The position numbers and the translations under genes are program-made. From Kribbella sp. VKM Ac-2569 (GTDB lineage Bacteria > Actinomycetota > Actinomycetes > Propionibacteriales > Kribbellaceae): a stretch of DNA of 64,000 nucleotides. The notes beneath the pieces were generated by a model. It ran no database searches and had not been told where the DNA came from. It saw only the letters and a program-made list of their open reading frames with translations. Of the stretch, positions 19,389 to 28,239 are shown piece by piece; positions within the stretch are counted from its first letter, which is position 1, and the number at the start of each line of letters is the position of its first letter. The stretch is taken from contig NZ_SGXJ01000001.1 of NCBI RefSeq assembly GCF_004216905.1, positions 1,984,001-2,048,000 of the forward strand, read 5' to 3'.

Positions 19389-22300
19389 ATGACGTTCTTG
19401 CGGCAGGCGCTGCGGTACCGGAGGGCCCAAGGCCTGGTCCTGGCCGGGATCAGCCTGTTGATCGGCACGTGCGCGGCGTTCGCGCCCTGGTTCGCCCGGG
19501 CGGTCGAACAGACCGTCACGACCGAGGCCTTGACGCACCAGTGGAACTCCGCGGCCTGGCAGCTCAAGACGACCCCGTCGACGGCCGTCGGCGGACCGGC
19601 CGAAGAGACACCACCGGAGGACCTCGCCCAGCTCGTCCCGGCCGACCTGAAGCCGCTGTTCACCCCACCGGTGTACGGACGGACCGCCGTAGTGATCTGG
19701 GGTCTCGGCAACGCCAGACCTACCGTCGAGGGCCGGGTGGTGTGGCGGGACGGCTACTGCGCCCAACTCGAACTGACCGCCGGCCGGTGCCCCCGCGCCC
19801 CCGGTGAGGTCGCCGCATCGTCAGCGGACGCGAAGAACTTCGGCCTGGCGGTCGGGGCGACGGTCAGGGCCCAGACCGCCAGCAACCCCGAGCGCAGCCC
19901 GCTCCGCGTGGTCGGGATCTACCAGGCGGACGCCGAAGCCACCTACTGGTTCGGCCGCAGACCGACCGGGAACTCGCGGCAGGCCAGCGACTCCCAGCCT
20001 CCGCTGGGCGACTTCCTGCTCGCCGAGCGTGGCACCCTGTCCGCAGGGCACTGGGACGCCTACTCGACGCTGGACACCCGCCCGCAGCCGGGAATCGCGC
20101 GAGCCGACGACCTGGATCGGATCCGGCAGGTGACCGATCAACTCGAAGCCCAGATCGCCGAACGCGGCATCGACGCGCGGAACGGCTCAGGACTGATCGG
20201 GGTCATCGACGGCATCCAGACGGAGCGACGGCAGGCCACGACGATCATCCCCCTGGTGATGGTGCAGGTAGCCCTGTTCGGAGTGGTCGTGCTGGCGCTG
20301 GCGCTGGCCACGGTGGTCGACCAGCGCCGACCGGAACTGGGGGTGTCGCGACTACGCGGGTCGGGCGCCAGCTCGACCGGCCGGGCGCTGGCCGCCGAGC
20401 TGAGTGTGCCCGTGCTGCTCGGTACGTTGGCCGGCGCGGCGGCCGGTTTCGCAATGCTCCTCGCCGTACGAGCGGCCTGGCTGGGCGGAGCAGCGCCGCT
20501 GGAGGTGCCGTGGACGGTTCCGGCAGCGGTCGCCGTGGCGGCTCTGGCCGGGCTGACGGTCGTCGCGCTGTCGGTCCGCACCGTCGTCCGCCGGCCGATC
20601 TCCAGCCTGCTCCGGCGGATTCCGCTCCGCGGACGCCACCGCACGATCGGCCTGATCGATCTCACCGTCATCGTCGTCGCATCGGCCGGACTGGTGACCG
20701 GACTGACCAGTGGTGGACGAGGCCCGCTCCCCATCCTGACCCCCACCTTGCTCGCTCTGGCAGCGGGACTCGCCTTCGCACACCTGCTCCTGCCGGCCGC
20801 GGGGCTAGTCAGCCGGTATGCGCTGCGCAGGGGGCGGCTCGGTCTCGCGCTCGGCGCTCTGCAGGTAGCCCGGCGCCCGGCCGTGACGCGGCTCGTCGCC
20901 GTGGTCGCCGTCGCGACCGGCCTGGCCTCGTTCGCCGGTCAGGCGGCGTCGGTCGCCGATCGCAACCGGGACACCCGGGCCGGCTACGAGACCGGCGCCG
21001 AGGCGGTACTGGCGATCGACCCCGCCAACCTCGGCGTCTTCACCGCGGCAGCCGACAAGGTCGATCCGGAGCGGCGGTGGCTGACCCCCGTCGTACTCAC
21101 CAGTCCGCCGTCCGCGGAGAGCCTGCGCGCCGTGCTGATCGAGCCGGACAGCTATCGGCGGATCGCCTTCCGCGGCGATCGGCTCACCGATGCCGAGGGC
21201 TTCCGCAAGCTCCAAGCGCCCACGGAGCCGAAACCGATCGAGCTGACCGGTCAGCGGCTGACCGTGACCGCCGACGCCGGCGCGATGACGTCGTACGAGC
21301 CACCCGCCGGTGACAACGTGGTTCCTCCCCCCGAGGAGCCGGCCAAGTCGGTGGTCCTGCAGGCGACGGTGGTCAACCAGCGCAGCGGGGGGCGCTATCT
21401 GGTGGCTTTCCCGCCGATACCGCTGGGTCGCGGCGGCCCGGTCACGCTGAGTACGGCGCTCGGCTGCCTGCCGTCCTGTCAGCTGCTCCGGCTCGGGGTG
21501 TCCCGCGAAGTGGGTGACACTGCCGGTGTCAAAGGCGAGATCGCGATCAGCCGCCTGGCAACCGACACCCAGCAGTCGATCCCACTGGGCCGGATGCAGG
21601 ACTGGACGAACGGCTCGCAGGCGGGAGCCGACCAGGGCAGCATCGCGGCCAGGAACGCGCCGAACGGGCTGGCGCTCGACGTGACCAGCCTCGGCGGCGA
21701 ACTGAACGTCCAGTACGCCGCGATCCCCACGCCGGTGCCGGCGCTGGCGAGCCCGGACGCCGTCGGCGACGCTCTGACGGTGCCCGGCCTCGACGGGATC
21801 TCGATCCCGATCGCCAAGCTCGGCAACCCGCACATCCCGGTGCCGCGCCACACCGACCGGGTCGCCGTCCTCGACCTGGAGACCGCCCGCCGGGTCGGCG
21901 GGGGCGTCGACCGCGCTTCGACGGAGTTCGAGCTCTGGCTCAACGCCGACGGGCTCGCGAACGTCGGCAAGATCATGGACGGCCTGACCGCGGCCGGGGT
22001 CACCCCCACACTCGTCGACCGGCGGTCGGACCGGATCGACGGATACGGGCGCTCCGCCAGCGCACTCGCGCTCCGGCTCACTCCGGTCGTCGGACTCGCC
22101 AGCTGGGCCCTCGCGGTCGTCGTGCTGCTGCTGATGGGCGTCAGCTCCTGGCGATCCCGGGCCCAGGACTACGCGAGTCTGCGGATCAACGGCGTACCGG
22201 CGAGCACGACCGGAGGGGCCGCGCGCTGGGAACAAACCGGACCGGTCGCGCTGGCAGCGCTGCTCGGGTCGGCGTGCGGCATCGTCGGCGCCCACATCGC

Positions 22301-22493
22301 GCTACCGATGTTCCCCCTCTTCGCGGAAACCTCCGAACCGTCGCCGATTCCGCTCGACCTGGCGATCAACTGGCCCGGAGCGGTGATCCTCTGGCTGGCC
22401 GGCACCGTCGTGCTGACCGCGACAACGCTGGTGCTGGGCACCGGCGTGAACCGGCGGGCGGGCTACGGCCGGATCCGGGAGGAACTGTCATGA
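19389..22493 (+). CDS. FtsX-like ABC transporter permease, large
   Basis: 1034-aa membrane protein of the FtsX/MacB permease group. One helix near residues 14-35 precedes a large extracytoplasmic domain. A first FtsX-like block is at about 255-345 (TIIPLVMVQVALFGVVVLALALATVV). Further helices run to about 530, a second extracytoplasmic domain covers about 540-890, and three C-terminal helices form a second FtsX block (VVGLASWALAVVVLLLMGVSS, SWRSRAQDYASLRINGV). The start at ATG 19389 has a G-rich ribosome site; an earlier start (19347) adds residues without a membrane-protein character. It overlaps the first ATPase gene (ATGA). Such systems move lipoproteins, peptides or act mechanically on the envelope; the cargo is unknown. 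Confidence 0.9.
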   Translation: MTFLRQALRYRRAQGLVLAGISLLIGTCAAFAPWFARAVEQTVTTEALTHQWNSAAWQLKTTPSTAVGGPAEETPPEDLAQLVPADLKPLFTPPVYGRTAVVIWGLGNARPTVEGRVVWRDGYCAQLELTAGRCPRAPGEVAASSADAKNFGLAVGATVRAQTASNPERSPLRVVGIYQADAEATYWFGRRPTGNSRQASDSQPPLGDFLLAERGTLSAGHWDAYSTLDTRPQPGIARADDLDRIRQVTDQLEAQIAERGIDARNGSGLIGVIDGIQTERRQATTIIPLVMVQVALFGVVVLALALATVVDQRRPELGVSRLRGSGASSTGRALAAELSVPVLLGTLAGAAAGFAMLLAVRAAWLGGAAPLEVPWTVPAAVAVAALAGLTVVALSVRTVVRRPISSLLRRIPLRGRHRTIGLIDLTVIVVASAGLVTGLTSGGRGPLPILTPTLLALAAGLAFAHLLLPAAGLVSRYALRRGRLGLALGALQVARRPAVTRLVAVVAVATGLASFAGQAASVADRNRDTRAGYETGAEAVLAIDPANLGVFTAAADKVDPERRWLTPVVLTSPPSAESLRAVLIEPDSYRRIAFRGDRLTDAEGFRKLQAPTEPKPIELTGQRLTVTADAGAMTSYEPPAGDNVVPPPEEPAKSVVLQATVVNQRSGGRYLVAFPPIPLGRGGPVTLSTALGCLPSCQLLRLGVSREVGDTAGVKGEIAISRLATDTQQSIPLGRMQDWTNGSQAGADQGSIAARNAPNGLALDVTSLGGELNVQYAAIPTPVPALASPDAVGDALTVPGLDGISIPIAKLGNPHIPVPRHTDRVAVLDLETARRVGGGVDRASTEFELWLNADGLANVGKIMDGLTAAGVTPTLVDRRSDRIDGYGRSASALALRLTPVVGLASWALAVVVLLLMGVSSWRSRAQDYASLRINGVPASTTGGAARWEQTGPVALAALLGSACGIVGAHIALPMFPLFAETSEPSPIPLDLAINWPGAVILWLAGTVVLTATTLVLGTGVNRRAGYGRIREELS

Positions 22494-23329
22494 CCGGACT
22501 GGCGATCAGCACCAGCGGCCTGGTCCACATCTACCGGAGCCAAGGCCATGATGTCGCCGCCCTGTCGGGTATCGGGATCACTGTTCGGCCCGGTGAGTTC
22601 GTCGGTCTGCTCGGCCCGTCCGGCGCCGGCAAATCCACACTGCTTCAGCTGTGTGGTGGTCTGCTGACGCCGAGCGCCGGGCGCCTGCAGATCGGCGAGC
22701 ACAACCTGACCACGATGACCGAGCCCGAGCTCGACCGGATGCGCGCCCGTGACGTCGGCATCGTGTTGCAGGGAGCCGGGCGCAACCTCATCCCGTACCT
22801 GTCGCCCTTGGACAACGTCCGTTACGCACAGCGCGCCGCGTCTCACGACCGGTCCTTGCCGACGCCGGAGGACGTACTCGAACTGGTCGGTCTGACCGAC
22901 CACGCCCGTACTCCGCTGCCCTCGCTGACCCCCGGGCAGATCCAGCTCTGCGCAGTGGCAGTGGGGATCGCGACGTTCCCCGGCCTGCTGCTGGCCGACG
23001 AACCCACGAGCCAACTGGATCACCGGGCCCGGGACGAGGTTCTTGCCGCGATCTCGACCGTCAACAGCAGCACCGGCATGACGGTCCTGCTGGTCACCCA
23101 CGACCCCGAGGTCGCTGCGTCACTCCCCCGCACCGTCACCATCCGCGACGGGCGGATCGCGTCCGAAGGGCGCAGCGGCGAGGAGTTCGCGGTCGTCGCC
23201 ACCGATGGATCGCTGCCGCTGCCGCCGCACGTCGCCGGGTTGCTGCCACCTGGAACCCTGCTCCGCGTCACCACCACCGAGGACGGCGACGTTCGCCTGA
23301 GCCCTGTACAGCAAGAAGGTCAGTCGTGA
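22490..23329 (+). CDS. ABC ATPase 1 of the FtsX-type system, variant signature
   Basis: 279-aa MacB-like ATPase. Walker A is GPSGAGKST (42-50), the Q-loop is IVLQGAGRN, Walker B is LLLADE (166-171) followed by PTSQLD, and the switch is VTHD (His204). The signature reads LTPGQ (146-150) in place of LSGGQ, so one of the two ATP sites in a dimer would be altered. A roughly 60-residue C-terminal extension ends in TLLRVTTTEDGDVRLSPVQ. ATG 22490 overlaps the permease stop, and its own end overlaps ATPase 2 by 4 nt (GTGA). The three genes form one tightly coupled operon. Confidence 0.93.
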   Translation: MTGLAISTSGLVHIYRSQGHDVAALSGIGITVRPGEFVGLLGPSGAGKSTLLQLCGGLLTPSAGRLQIGEHNLTTMTEPELDRMRARDVGIVLQGAGRNLIPYLSPLDNVRYAQRAASHDRSLPTPEDVLELVGLTDHARTPLPSLTPGQIQLCAVAVGIATFPGLLLADEPTSQLDHRARDEVLAAISTVNSSTGMTVLLVTHDPEVAASLPRTVTIRDGRIASEGRSGEEFAVVATDGSLPLPPHVAGLLPPGTLLRVTTTEDGDVRLSPVQQEGQS

Positions 23330-23973
23330 TCACGGTCACCAACCTCACCGTCGCCTACGACGACCTGGTCGCGGTGGCGGACGTTTCCCTGCGGGTGCCG
23401 CCCGGGTTCGTCCTCGCGGTCAGCGGGCCGTCCGGGGCCGGCAAGAGCTCGCTGCTGTGGGCCATCGCCGGCGCGATCCGGGCGAGCTCCGGCCAGGTCG
23501 AGGTGGACGGTCTCACGATCAGCGACCGGCCCGCCGCCGCGGCGCACGGCGTCGTACTGATCCCGCAGGGCAACGGCCTGGCCCGGGTACTGACTGCCCG
23601 GGAGAATCTCGCCCTGCCGCTGCTCGCCCAGCGCACCGACCCGGAAGCGGTCGACCGGCATGTCGAGCAGGCACTGGCCGATGTCGGGCTCCAGGACAGC
23701 GGCGACCATCTGGTCGAGGAACTGTCCGGCGGCGAGCAGCAACGCGTCGCCGTCGCCCGTGGACTCGCCCAGCAGGGCCGCGTCATCCTCGCCGACGAGT
23801 CCACCAGCGAACTCGACGGCACGAACCGTGAACGAGTCCTCGACCTCCTCCGCCGGGAAGCCGGCCGCGGCGCCGCGGTGATCATGGCGACCCATGACCT
23901 CAACGTCGCAGCCGGCGCAGACGGCCACGCCACCATGGACGAAGGCCACCTGACCTGGCAGCGGAACCTCTGA
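23326..23973 (+). CDS. ABC ATPase 2 of the FtsX-type system
   Basis: 215-aa MacB-like ATPase with a GTG start. Walker A is GPSGAGKSS (34-42), the signature LSGGE (133-137) is canonical, Walker B is VILADE (153-158), and the switch is ATHD (His190). After Walker B the usual Pro of DEPTS is Ser (DESTSELD). With ATPase 1, which has an altered signature, it likely forms an asymmetric heterodimer under the single large permease. The gene ends 4 bp before the convergent ThuA gene. Confidence 0.93.
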   Translation: MITVTNLTVAYDDLVAVADVSLRVPPGFVLAVSGPSGAGKSSLLWAIAGAIRASSGQVEVDGLTISDRPAAAAHGVVLIPQGNGLARVLTARENLALPLLAQRTDPEAVDRHVEQALADVGLQDSGDHLVEELSGGEQQRVAVARGLAQQGRVILADESTSELDGTNRERVLDLLRREAGRGAAVIMATHDLNVAAGADGHATMDEGHLTWQRNL

Positions 23974-23977
23974 CAGG

Positions 23978-24733
23978 TCAGGCCTTCTCGAACCAGCCCG
24001 GGTTCTTGCGGTGGTGGACTGTCGGCAGCTGGCGGGGGCTGGTCGGTGCGGCCCACTTGGCGGCGTTGGCGAGGATCTGCTGGACCTCGGGCTGGTGGTA
24101 CGTCGGGTACTCCTGGTCGCCGGGGCGGAAGTAGAAGACCCGGCCCTGGCCGCGGCGGTAGCAGCAGCCGGAGCGGAACACCTCGCCGCCGGAGAACGAG
24201 CTGACGAACACCAGCTCGTCGGGCTGCGGGATGTCGAACAGCTCGCCGTACATCTCCTCGCGCTCGATCACCAGCGGGTGCGGGACGCCCTGCGCGATCG
24301 GGTGCCCGGCGGCGACCGTCCAGATCAGCTCGCGGTCGTTCTCGGCCCGCCAGTCCAGCGAGCAGGTGGTGCCCATCAGCTTGATGAAGATCTTGCTGAA
24401 GTGCGCCGAGTGCAGCGCGATCAGGCCCATCCCGGACAGCACGTGCTGCTGCACCCGGTCGACGATCGCGTCGTCGACGTCACCGTGCGCGGCGTGCCCC
24501 CACCAGGTGAGTACGTCGGTGTCCGCGAGCACCTCCTCGGTCAGACCGTGCTCGTCCTGCTGCAGCCACGCCGTACGGACGACGACGTCCTGGCCGAGCT
24601 TGTCCCGCAGCGCCGCCGCGATCGTCTCGTGCATCGTGTCCGGGTAGACCTTGCGGACCGACTCGTCGCGGCCCTCGTGGACGTTCTCGCCCCAGACGGT
24701 GACGCGAATGGGTCCGTCATTTTGCTCAGTCAT
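23978..24733 (-). CDS. ThuA-domain protein (trehalose-utilisation type)
   Basis: 251-aa protein of the ThuA-like class I glutamine-amidotransferase fold. Typical segments are IRVTVWGENVHEGRDESVRKVYPDTMH, DVLTWWGHAAHGDV, GLIALHSAHFSKIFIKLMGT, AAGHPIAQGVP and GRVFYFRPGDQEYPTYHQPEVQQIL. ThuA proteins act in trehalose and related disaccharide use, probably on 3-keto sugars; the exact reaction is not settled. ATG 24733 is used because it starts the conserved part and overlaps the upstream oxidoreductase gene by 8 nt. Pairing with a Gfo/Idh/MocA dehydrogenase supports a keto-sugar route. Confidence 0.92.
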   Translation of the reverse strand: MTEQNDGPIRVTVWGENVHEGRDESVRKVYPDTMHETIAAALRDKLGQDVVVRTAWLQQDEHGLTEEVLADTDVLTWWGHAAHGDVDDAIVDRVQQHVLSGMGLIALHSAHFSKIFIKLMGTTCSLDWRAENDRELIWTVAAGHPIAQGVPHPLVIEREEMYGELFDIPQPDELVFVSSFSGGEVFRSGCCYRRGQGRVFYFRPGDQEYPTYHQPEVQQILANAAKWAAPTSPRQLPTVHHRKNPGWFEKA

Positions 24734-25808
24734 TGAGCACAACCTCTCGTCCCGCCTTCGCCGAGGCGTAGCAGGCGTCGATGATCTCGGTCCGCAGCAG
24801 TGCCTCGGACCCGTTCTGGCCTTCCCAATCACCGCTCTTGACGATCCGGACGAACTCCCGCACCACGGCGCGGTGGCCGAGCCCGGCGCCGGTCGCCGGC
24901 TTCACCTCGGCCGGTACGCCACCGACGTCGGTGAAGATCCGCAGGGTGTCCTCGTTGGTGTAGTTCTGGACCTCGATCTTGGCGCCGCCGTCGGTGCCGA
25001 ACAGCTCGATCCCGAAGTTGTCGCCCGGCGCCCGGAACGTCGCCCAGCTGGTCTCCAGCTGCAGCGCGCCGCCACCCTTCAGGCGCAGGTACGCCGTGGC
25101 CAGGTCCTCCACCTCGAACGCCGATCCGAGCGTGTTCGCGTTCGGGTCGCGGCTGCCCTTGCCGCGCGGGCCGAGCTCGGCGAACGTGTCCGCCGACACC
25201 GTCGCGACCTGCGGCTCACCCATCAGGTGCAGCGCCATGTCGAGGATGTGGACGCCGAGGTCGATCAGCGGCCCGCCGCCGGACAGCTCCCGGTTGGTGA
25301 ACCAGCCGCCCATCCCGGGGATGCCGTTGCGGCGCATCCAGTGCGCCTTCGCGTAGTAGATCCGGCCGAGCTGACCCTCGTCGATCTGGTGCTTGAGCGC
25401 CGCGACGTCACCGCGCTCGCGGTGGTTGAACACGACCTTCAGCACCCGGCCGGCCTGCTTCGAGGCCTCGACCATCGCGGTGCCCTCGGCCACGGTCCTG
25501 GCCAGCGGCTTCTCGGACAGGACGTGCAGACCCTTCTGCAGGGCCGCCAGCGCGATCGGGGCGTGCAGCTGCGTCGGCGTACCGATGCTGACCGCCTCCA
25601 GCCCCGGGGTCTCGAGCAGGTCCTCCCACTTCTCGTACAGATGCGGTACGCCGTGCTTCTCGCCCAGACTGGTCAGGGTGTCCTTCTCCAGGCCCGCCAG
25701 GCCGATCACCTCGACGTCCGGCAGCTCGGAGAACGCCTCCAGCGCCGTCCGCCCGGCAAAGCCCAGTCCTATGACACCGACCCGCAGTTTTTGATCGTTC
25801 ACAGACAC
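24726..25808 (-). CDS. Gfo/Idh/MocA-family sugar oxidoreductase
   Basis: 360-aa NAD(P)-dependent dehydrogenase. The Rossmann motif is VGVIGLGFAGR (residues 10-20), and the family EKPLA motif (SEKPLARTVAEG) supplies the catalytic lysine. Later come GGGPLIDLGVHILDMALHLMG with the GxxxDxxxHxxD-type active-site helix. It likely oxidises a sugar or sugar derivative to a keto form, or reduces one, together with the overlapping ThuA gene. The start at GTG 25808 follows a GGGAGAGGA ribosome site; GTG 25802 is an alternative. No sugar transporter is adjacent, so the substrate may be internal. Confidence 0.92.
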   Translation of the reverse strand: MSVNDQKLRVGVIGLGFAGRTALEAFSELPDVEVIGLAGLEKDTLTSLGEKHGVPHLYEKWEDLLETPGLEAVSIGTPTQLHAPIALAALQKGLHVLSEKPLARTVAEGTAMVEASKQAGRVLKVVFNHRERGDVAALKHQIDEGQLGRIYYAKAHWMRRNGIPGMGGWFTNRELSGGGPLIDLGVHILDMALHLMGEPQVATVSADTFAELGPRGKGSRDPNANTLGSAFEVEDLATAYLRLKGGGALQLETSWATFRAPGDNFGIELFGTDGGAKIEVQNYTNEDTLRIFTDVGGVPAEVKPATGAGLGHRAVVREFVRIVKSGDWEGQNGSEALLRTEIIDACYASAKAGREVVLND

Positions 25809-25895
25809 GATCCTCTCCCGATGACAACGAAGGTCACAAACCTCGATCCACAGTACGGAACAGGTTCGAACACCGCATCAGGGAGGGTGTGTGTG

Positions 25896-26342
25896 TCAGT
25901 CGTCGTCTGTGTCGAAGTCCGGGTCGATCTGTTCGGGGGACAGTGCCAGGACGTCGGCGAGCTCCAGGACCAGGGCGGAGCGGACCAGCCAGGCCAGGCC
26001 GGCGCCGGAGCGTTCGGCGCGGAGCTCGATCGGGCGCCGGAAGACCACGATCCGGTACGGCTCGTGCGACGTACCGCCGGTGGCATGCGTGAGCGGGATC
26101 TCGGTGGCGTCCAGGTCCAGGTTCGGCACGTCCTCGATCGCGAACTCGACCCTGGCGACCACCTGCGGCAACCGTTTCTCCAGCCGCGTCACCTCGATCG
26201 CGACCACCTCGTCGAACTGCGCGGCGGCGGACCGCTGCAGCGGCAGACCACGCGGCGCGAACTTGCTCGGCCGGCTGATCGGGCCGAGCATTCCGCGCCC
26301 ATGGCGGTCGATGTGCCGTTGATGACGGCGAGCCTCGGTCAC
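25896..26342 (-). CDS. Metallopeptidase-like protein without HExxH motif
   Basis: 148-aa member of the small zincin-like DUF1025 family (Rv3259 position). The fold pattern is seen in FDEVVAIEVTRLEKRLPQVVARVEFAIEDVPN and PYRIVVFRRPIEL. Where catalytic members have HExxH the sequence is LVRSALVLELADVLALSPEQIDPDFDTDDD, so no zinc site is present and peptidase activity is unlikely. Relatives in other actinobacteria also seem to have lost the motif (recollection, not searched). It is divergent from DUF3499 with a 31-bp gap; such a short gap must hold both promoters or rely on leaderless starts. Confidence 0.8.
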   Translation of the reverse strand: MTEARRHQRHIDRHGRGMLGPISRPSKFAPRGLPLQRSAAAQFDEVVAIEVTRLEKRLPQVVARVEFAIEDVPNLDLDATEIPLTHATGGTSHEPYRIVVFRRPIELRAERSGAGLAWLVRSALVLELADVLALSPEQIDPDFDTDDD

Positions 26343-26373
26343 GCGCTCAGCCTAGTGGGCGTAATGTCTGGTC

Positions 26374-26757
26374 GTGAGCATCGCCAGGATCTGTTCGCGC
26401 GCCGGATGTCAGAAGCCTGCCGTATCGACGCTCACCTACGTGTACGCCGACTCGACCTGCGTCCTCGGTCCGCTCGCGACGTACGCCGAGCCGCACTGCT
26501 ACGACCTGTGCGCCGACCACGCCGACCGCCTCACCGCTCCGAACGGCTGGGAGGTCATCCGGCTCGCTCCGGATCCCGCAGCAGCCGGTCCGTCCTCCGA
26601 CGACCTCGAAGCCCTGGCGAACGCGGTCCGCGAGGCAGCACGTCCCCTCCCCCGCCGCGAACCTGGTGCCGGTACGCCGGGCGCCCCGGTCGAGGTAGCC
26701 CGCCGCGGCCACCTGCGGATGCTGCAGGACCCCGGCGCCAACACCAACGAGGGCTGA
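26374..26757 (+). CDS. DUF3499 family protein
   Basis: 127-aa actinobacteria-specific protein. It starts with RICSRAGCQKPAVSTLTYVYADSTCVLGPL and continues CYDLCADHADRLTAPNGWEVIRL. Cysteines at about residues 7, 12, 49 and 53 with a nearby histidine (CADH) suggest a small zinc ribbon. The last 50 residues are low-complexity and variable. The gene sits between the metallopeptidase-like and DUF5719 genes, a conserved order in actinobacteria. Function is unknown. It is convergent with the DUF5719 gene; the stop codons are adjacent with no intergenic base (26757/26758). Confidence 0.88.
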   Translation: MSIARICSRAGCQKPAVSTLTYVYADSTCVLGPLATYAEPHCYDLCADHADRLTAPNGWEVIRLAPDPAAAGPSSDDLEALANAVREAARPLPRREPGAGTPGAPVEVARRGHLRMLQDPGANTNEG

Positions 26758-28239
26758 CTACCTCAGTGCGGCGCTGACGTCCGGCTGGGCGCCCAGCTGG
26801 GCGCGGAACACCAGGGACGTCGTCAACGGCCATGCGGCCACCTGCGGCACGTCGTTCTCGGCCGGCTTGGCAGCCGGCATCAGCGTGACGCCCGCGACCA
26901 CAGTCCCCCGCGTCTGCTGAACCATCAGGTACGTCGGCCGCGGCTGCGCCGGGAACGAGATCTGTGCCGTGGCGCCACCGACCACGTCCAGCGCCCGCGT
27001 GGTCAGCACCCGATCGACCGCGTCCCGCAACTCGAACTTCACGCTGCCGGTCTTCCCCGGCGCGGTCACCTGCAGCACAGCCGGCTGCTTGTGCGCCGGA
27101 ATGACCAGGTACGCCGGTCCGGTCAGCGCCTCCGCCGACCCGATCGACGAGAACTCGGTCCGGCTCGCGTCCGTGGACCGCACCGACGCGGTCACCGGCT
27201 GGTCCGACGTCACGGTGATCGCGCTGGCGTCACCGTGCAGCACCGAGTCGAGCATGAACGTCTTCACCGATCCTGCCTCGATCTGCACGGTCTCCAGACC
27301 GGCCGGCTTGAACGGCCCGTTCGGCCCGTTCACCGTCAGGCTCGCGGTGGCCTGCAGGTCGGTGGGGTTCGCGACCGACAGGATCCGCAGACCGGCACCG
27401 GGCGCCACCGCGGGCACGAACACCTTGGTCGCGGGCGCCGCCGAGGTGTTCAGCCAGTCCACACCGGCCGGCTGACTGCCGTTCGACGCGTTGGACCGGA
27501 CGGCGGCCGCTACCCGACCACCTGTCGATTCCACGTGCAGGGCGATGTCACGCAGGTTCGGAGCGATCTGCTTGAGGAACAGCTCGGTCGTGCCGAGTGC
27601 CGGGACTACGATGCCCCGGGCCGCGGGCAGGTCCTGCGCACCGGTCCGCGCGTACACACTGACGTTCACTTCCGCGTTGATGCTGTCCAGGTTGGTCAGC
27701 ACCAGCACGTCACGCCGGTCGCTCGCACCGGAGGCTCCGACGAACCAGAAGTCCGAACCGGGCACCTGGCACGGCACGCTGGCCATGCCTCGGTTCACGC
27801 CGTCCTGCGCGGTCGTCGTACTCGTACCGACCGTCCCCGCGGCCAGCGGCCCGGTGCCCTTGATGGACAGCGGCTCCGGCTTGACGACCACCGCACTCGA
27901 ACCGATCGTTCCGCGCTTCAACAGCGACCCGACCGGGTTCGACGTGGTCGGCAGCGGGGCGATCGTCAACGGGTCGGCAGTCCCCGGCGCAGTCGGCGTA
28001 CCTTCGGGCAGCGTCGGTGCCACTCCGTTCACCACGCTGGTCATCTTGCCGCCGGGAGACAGCACCGGGCAGGACAGCGCCGTACGGTTCACCACTGTGC
28101 GGGCCGGCTCGGTGACGGCGGCCTGCGCTCGGGTGTCGGCCTTCTCGGGGTGGATGACCACTCCGATTCCGGCCAGTGCGGCCATGGCGACGACAACGGC
28201 TCCGATCCGGAGACGCGGGTCGGACAGCAACCGGGTCAC
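26758..28239 (-). CDS. DUF5719 family extracytoplasmic protein
   Basis: 493-aa protein with one N-terminal signal anchor (LRIGAVVVAMAALAGIGVVI) and a large extracytoplasmic part rich in beta-strand patterns (for example QTRGTVVAGVTLMP). No catalytic motif was recognised. The frame is open further upstream inside the glycosyltransferase gene; GTG 28239 is chosen because it overlaps that gene's stop by 4 nt (GTGA) and follows GAGGAGGGA. Coupling to the large glycosyltransferase suggests it assists glycan assembly or display at the cell surface. The DUF5719 name rests on position and overall shape. Confidence 0.8.
   Translation of the reverse strand: MTRLLSDPRLRIGAVVVAMAALAGIGVVIHPEKADTRAQAAVTEPARTVVNRTALSCPVLSPGGKMTSVVNGVAPTLPEGTPTAPGTADPLTIAPLPTTSNPVGSLLKRGTIGSSAVVVKPEPLSIKGTGPLAAGTVGTSTTTAQDGVNRGMASVPCQVPGSDFWFVGASGASDRRDVLVLTNLDSINAEVNVSVYARTGAQDLPAARGIVVPALGTTELFLKQIAPNLRDIALHVESTGGRVAAAVRSNASNGSQPAGVDWLNTSAAPATKVFVPAVAPGAGLRILSVANPTDLQATASLTVNGPNGPFKPAGLETVQIEAGSVKTFMLDSVLHGDASAITVTSDQPVTASVRSTDASRTEFSSIGSAEALTGPAYLVIPAHKQPAVLQVTAPGKTGSVKFELRDAVDRVLTTRALDVVGGATAQISFPAQPRPTYLMVQQTRGTVVAGVTLMPAAKPAENDVPQVAAWPLTTSLVFRAQLGAQPDVSAALR

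Noticed and set aside
20805..22295. 496-aa minus-strand frame inside the FtsX permease gene
   Set aside because: Shadow of the permease; composition not protein-like.
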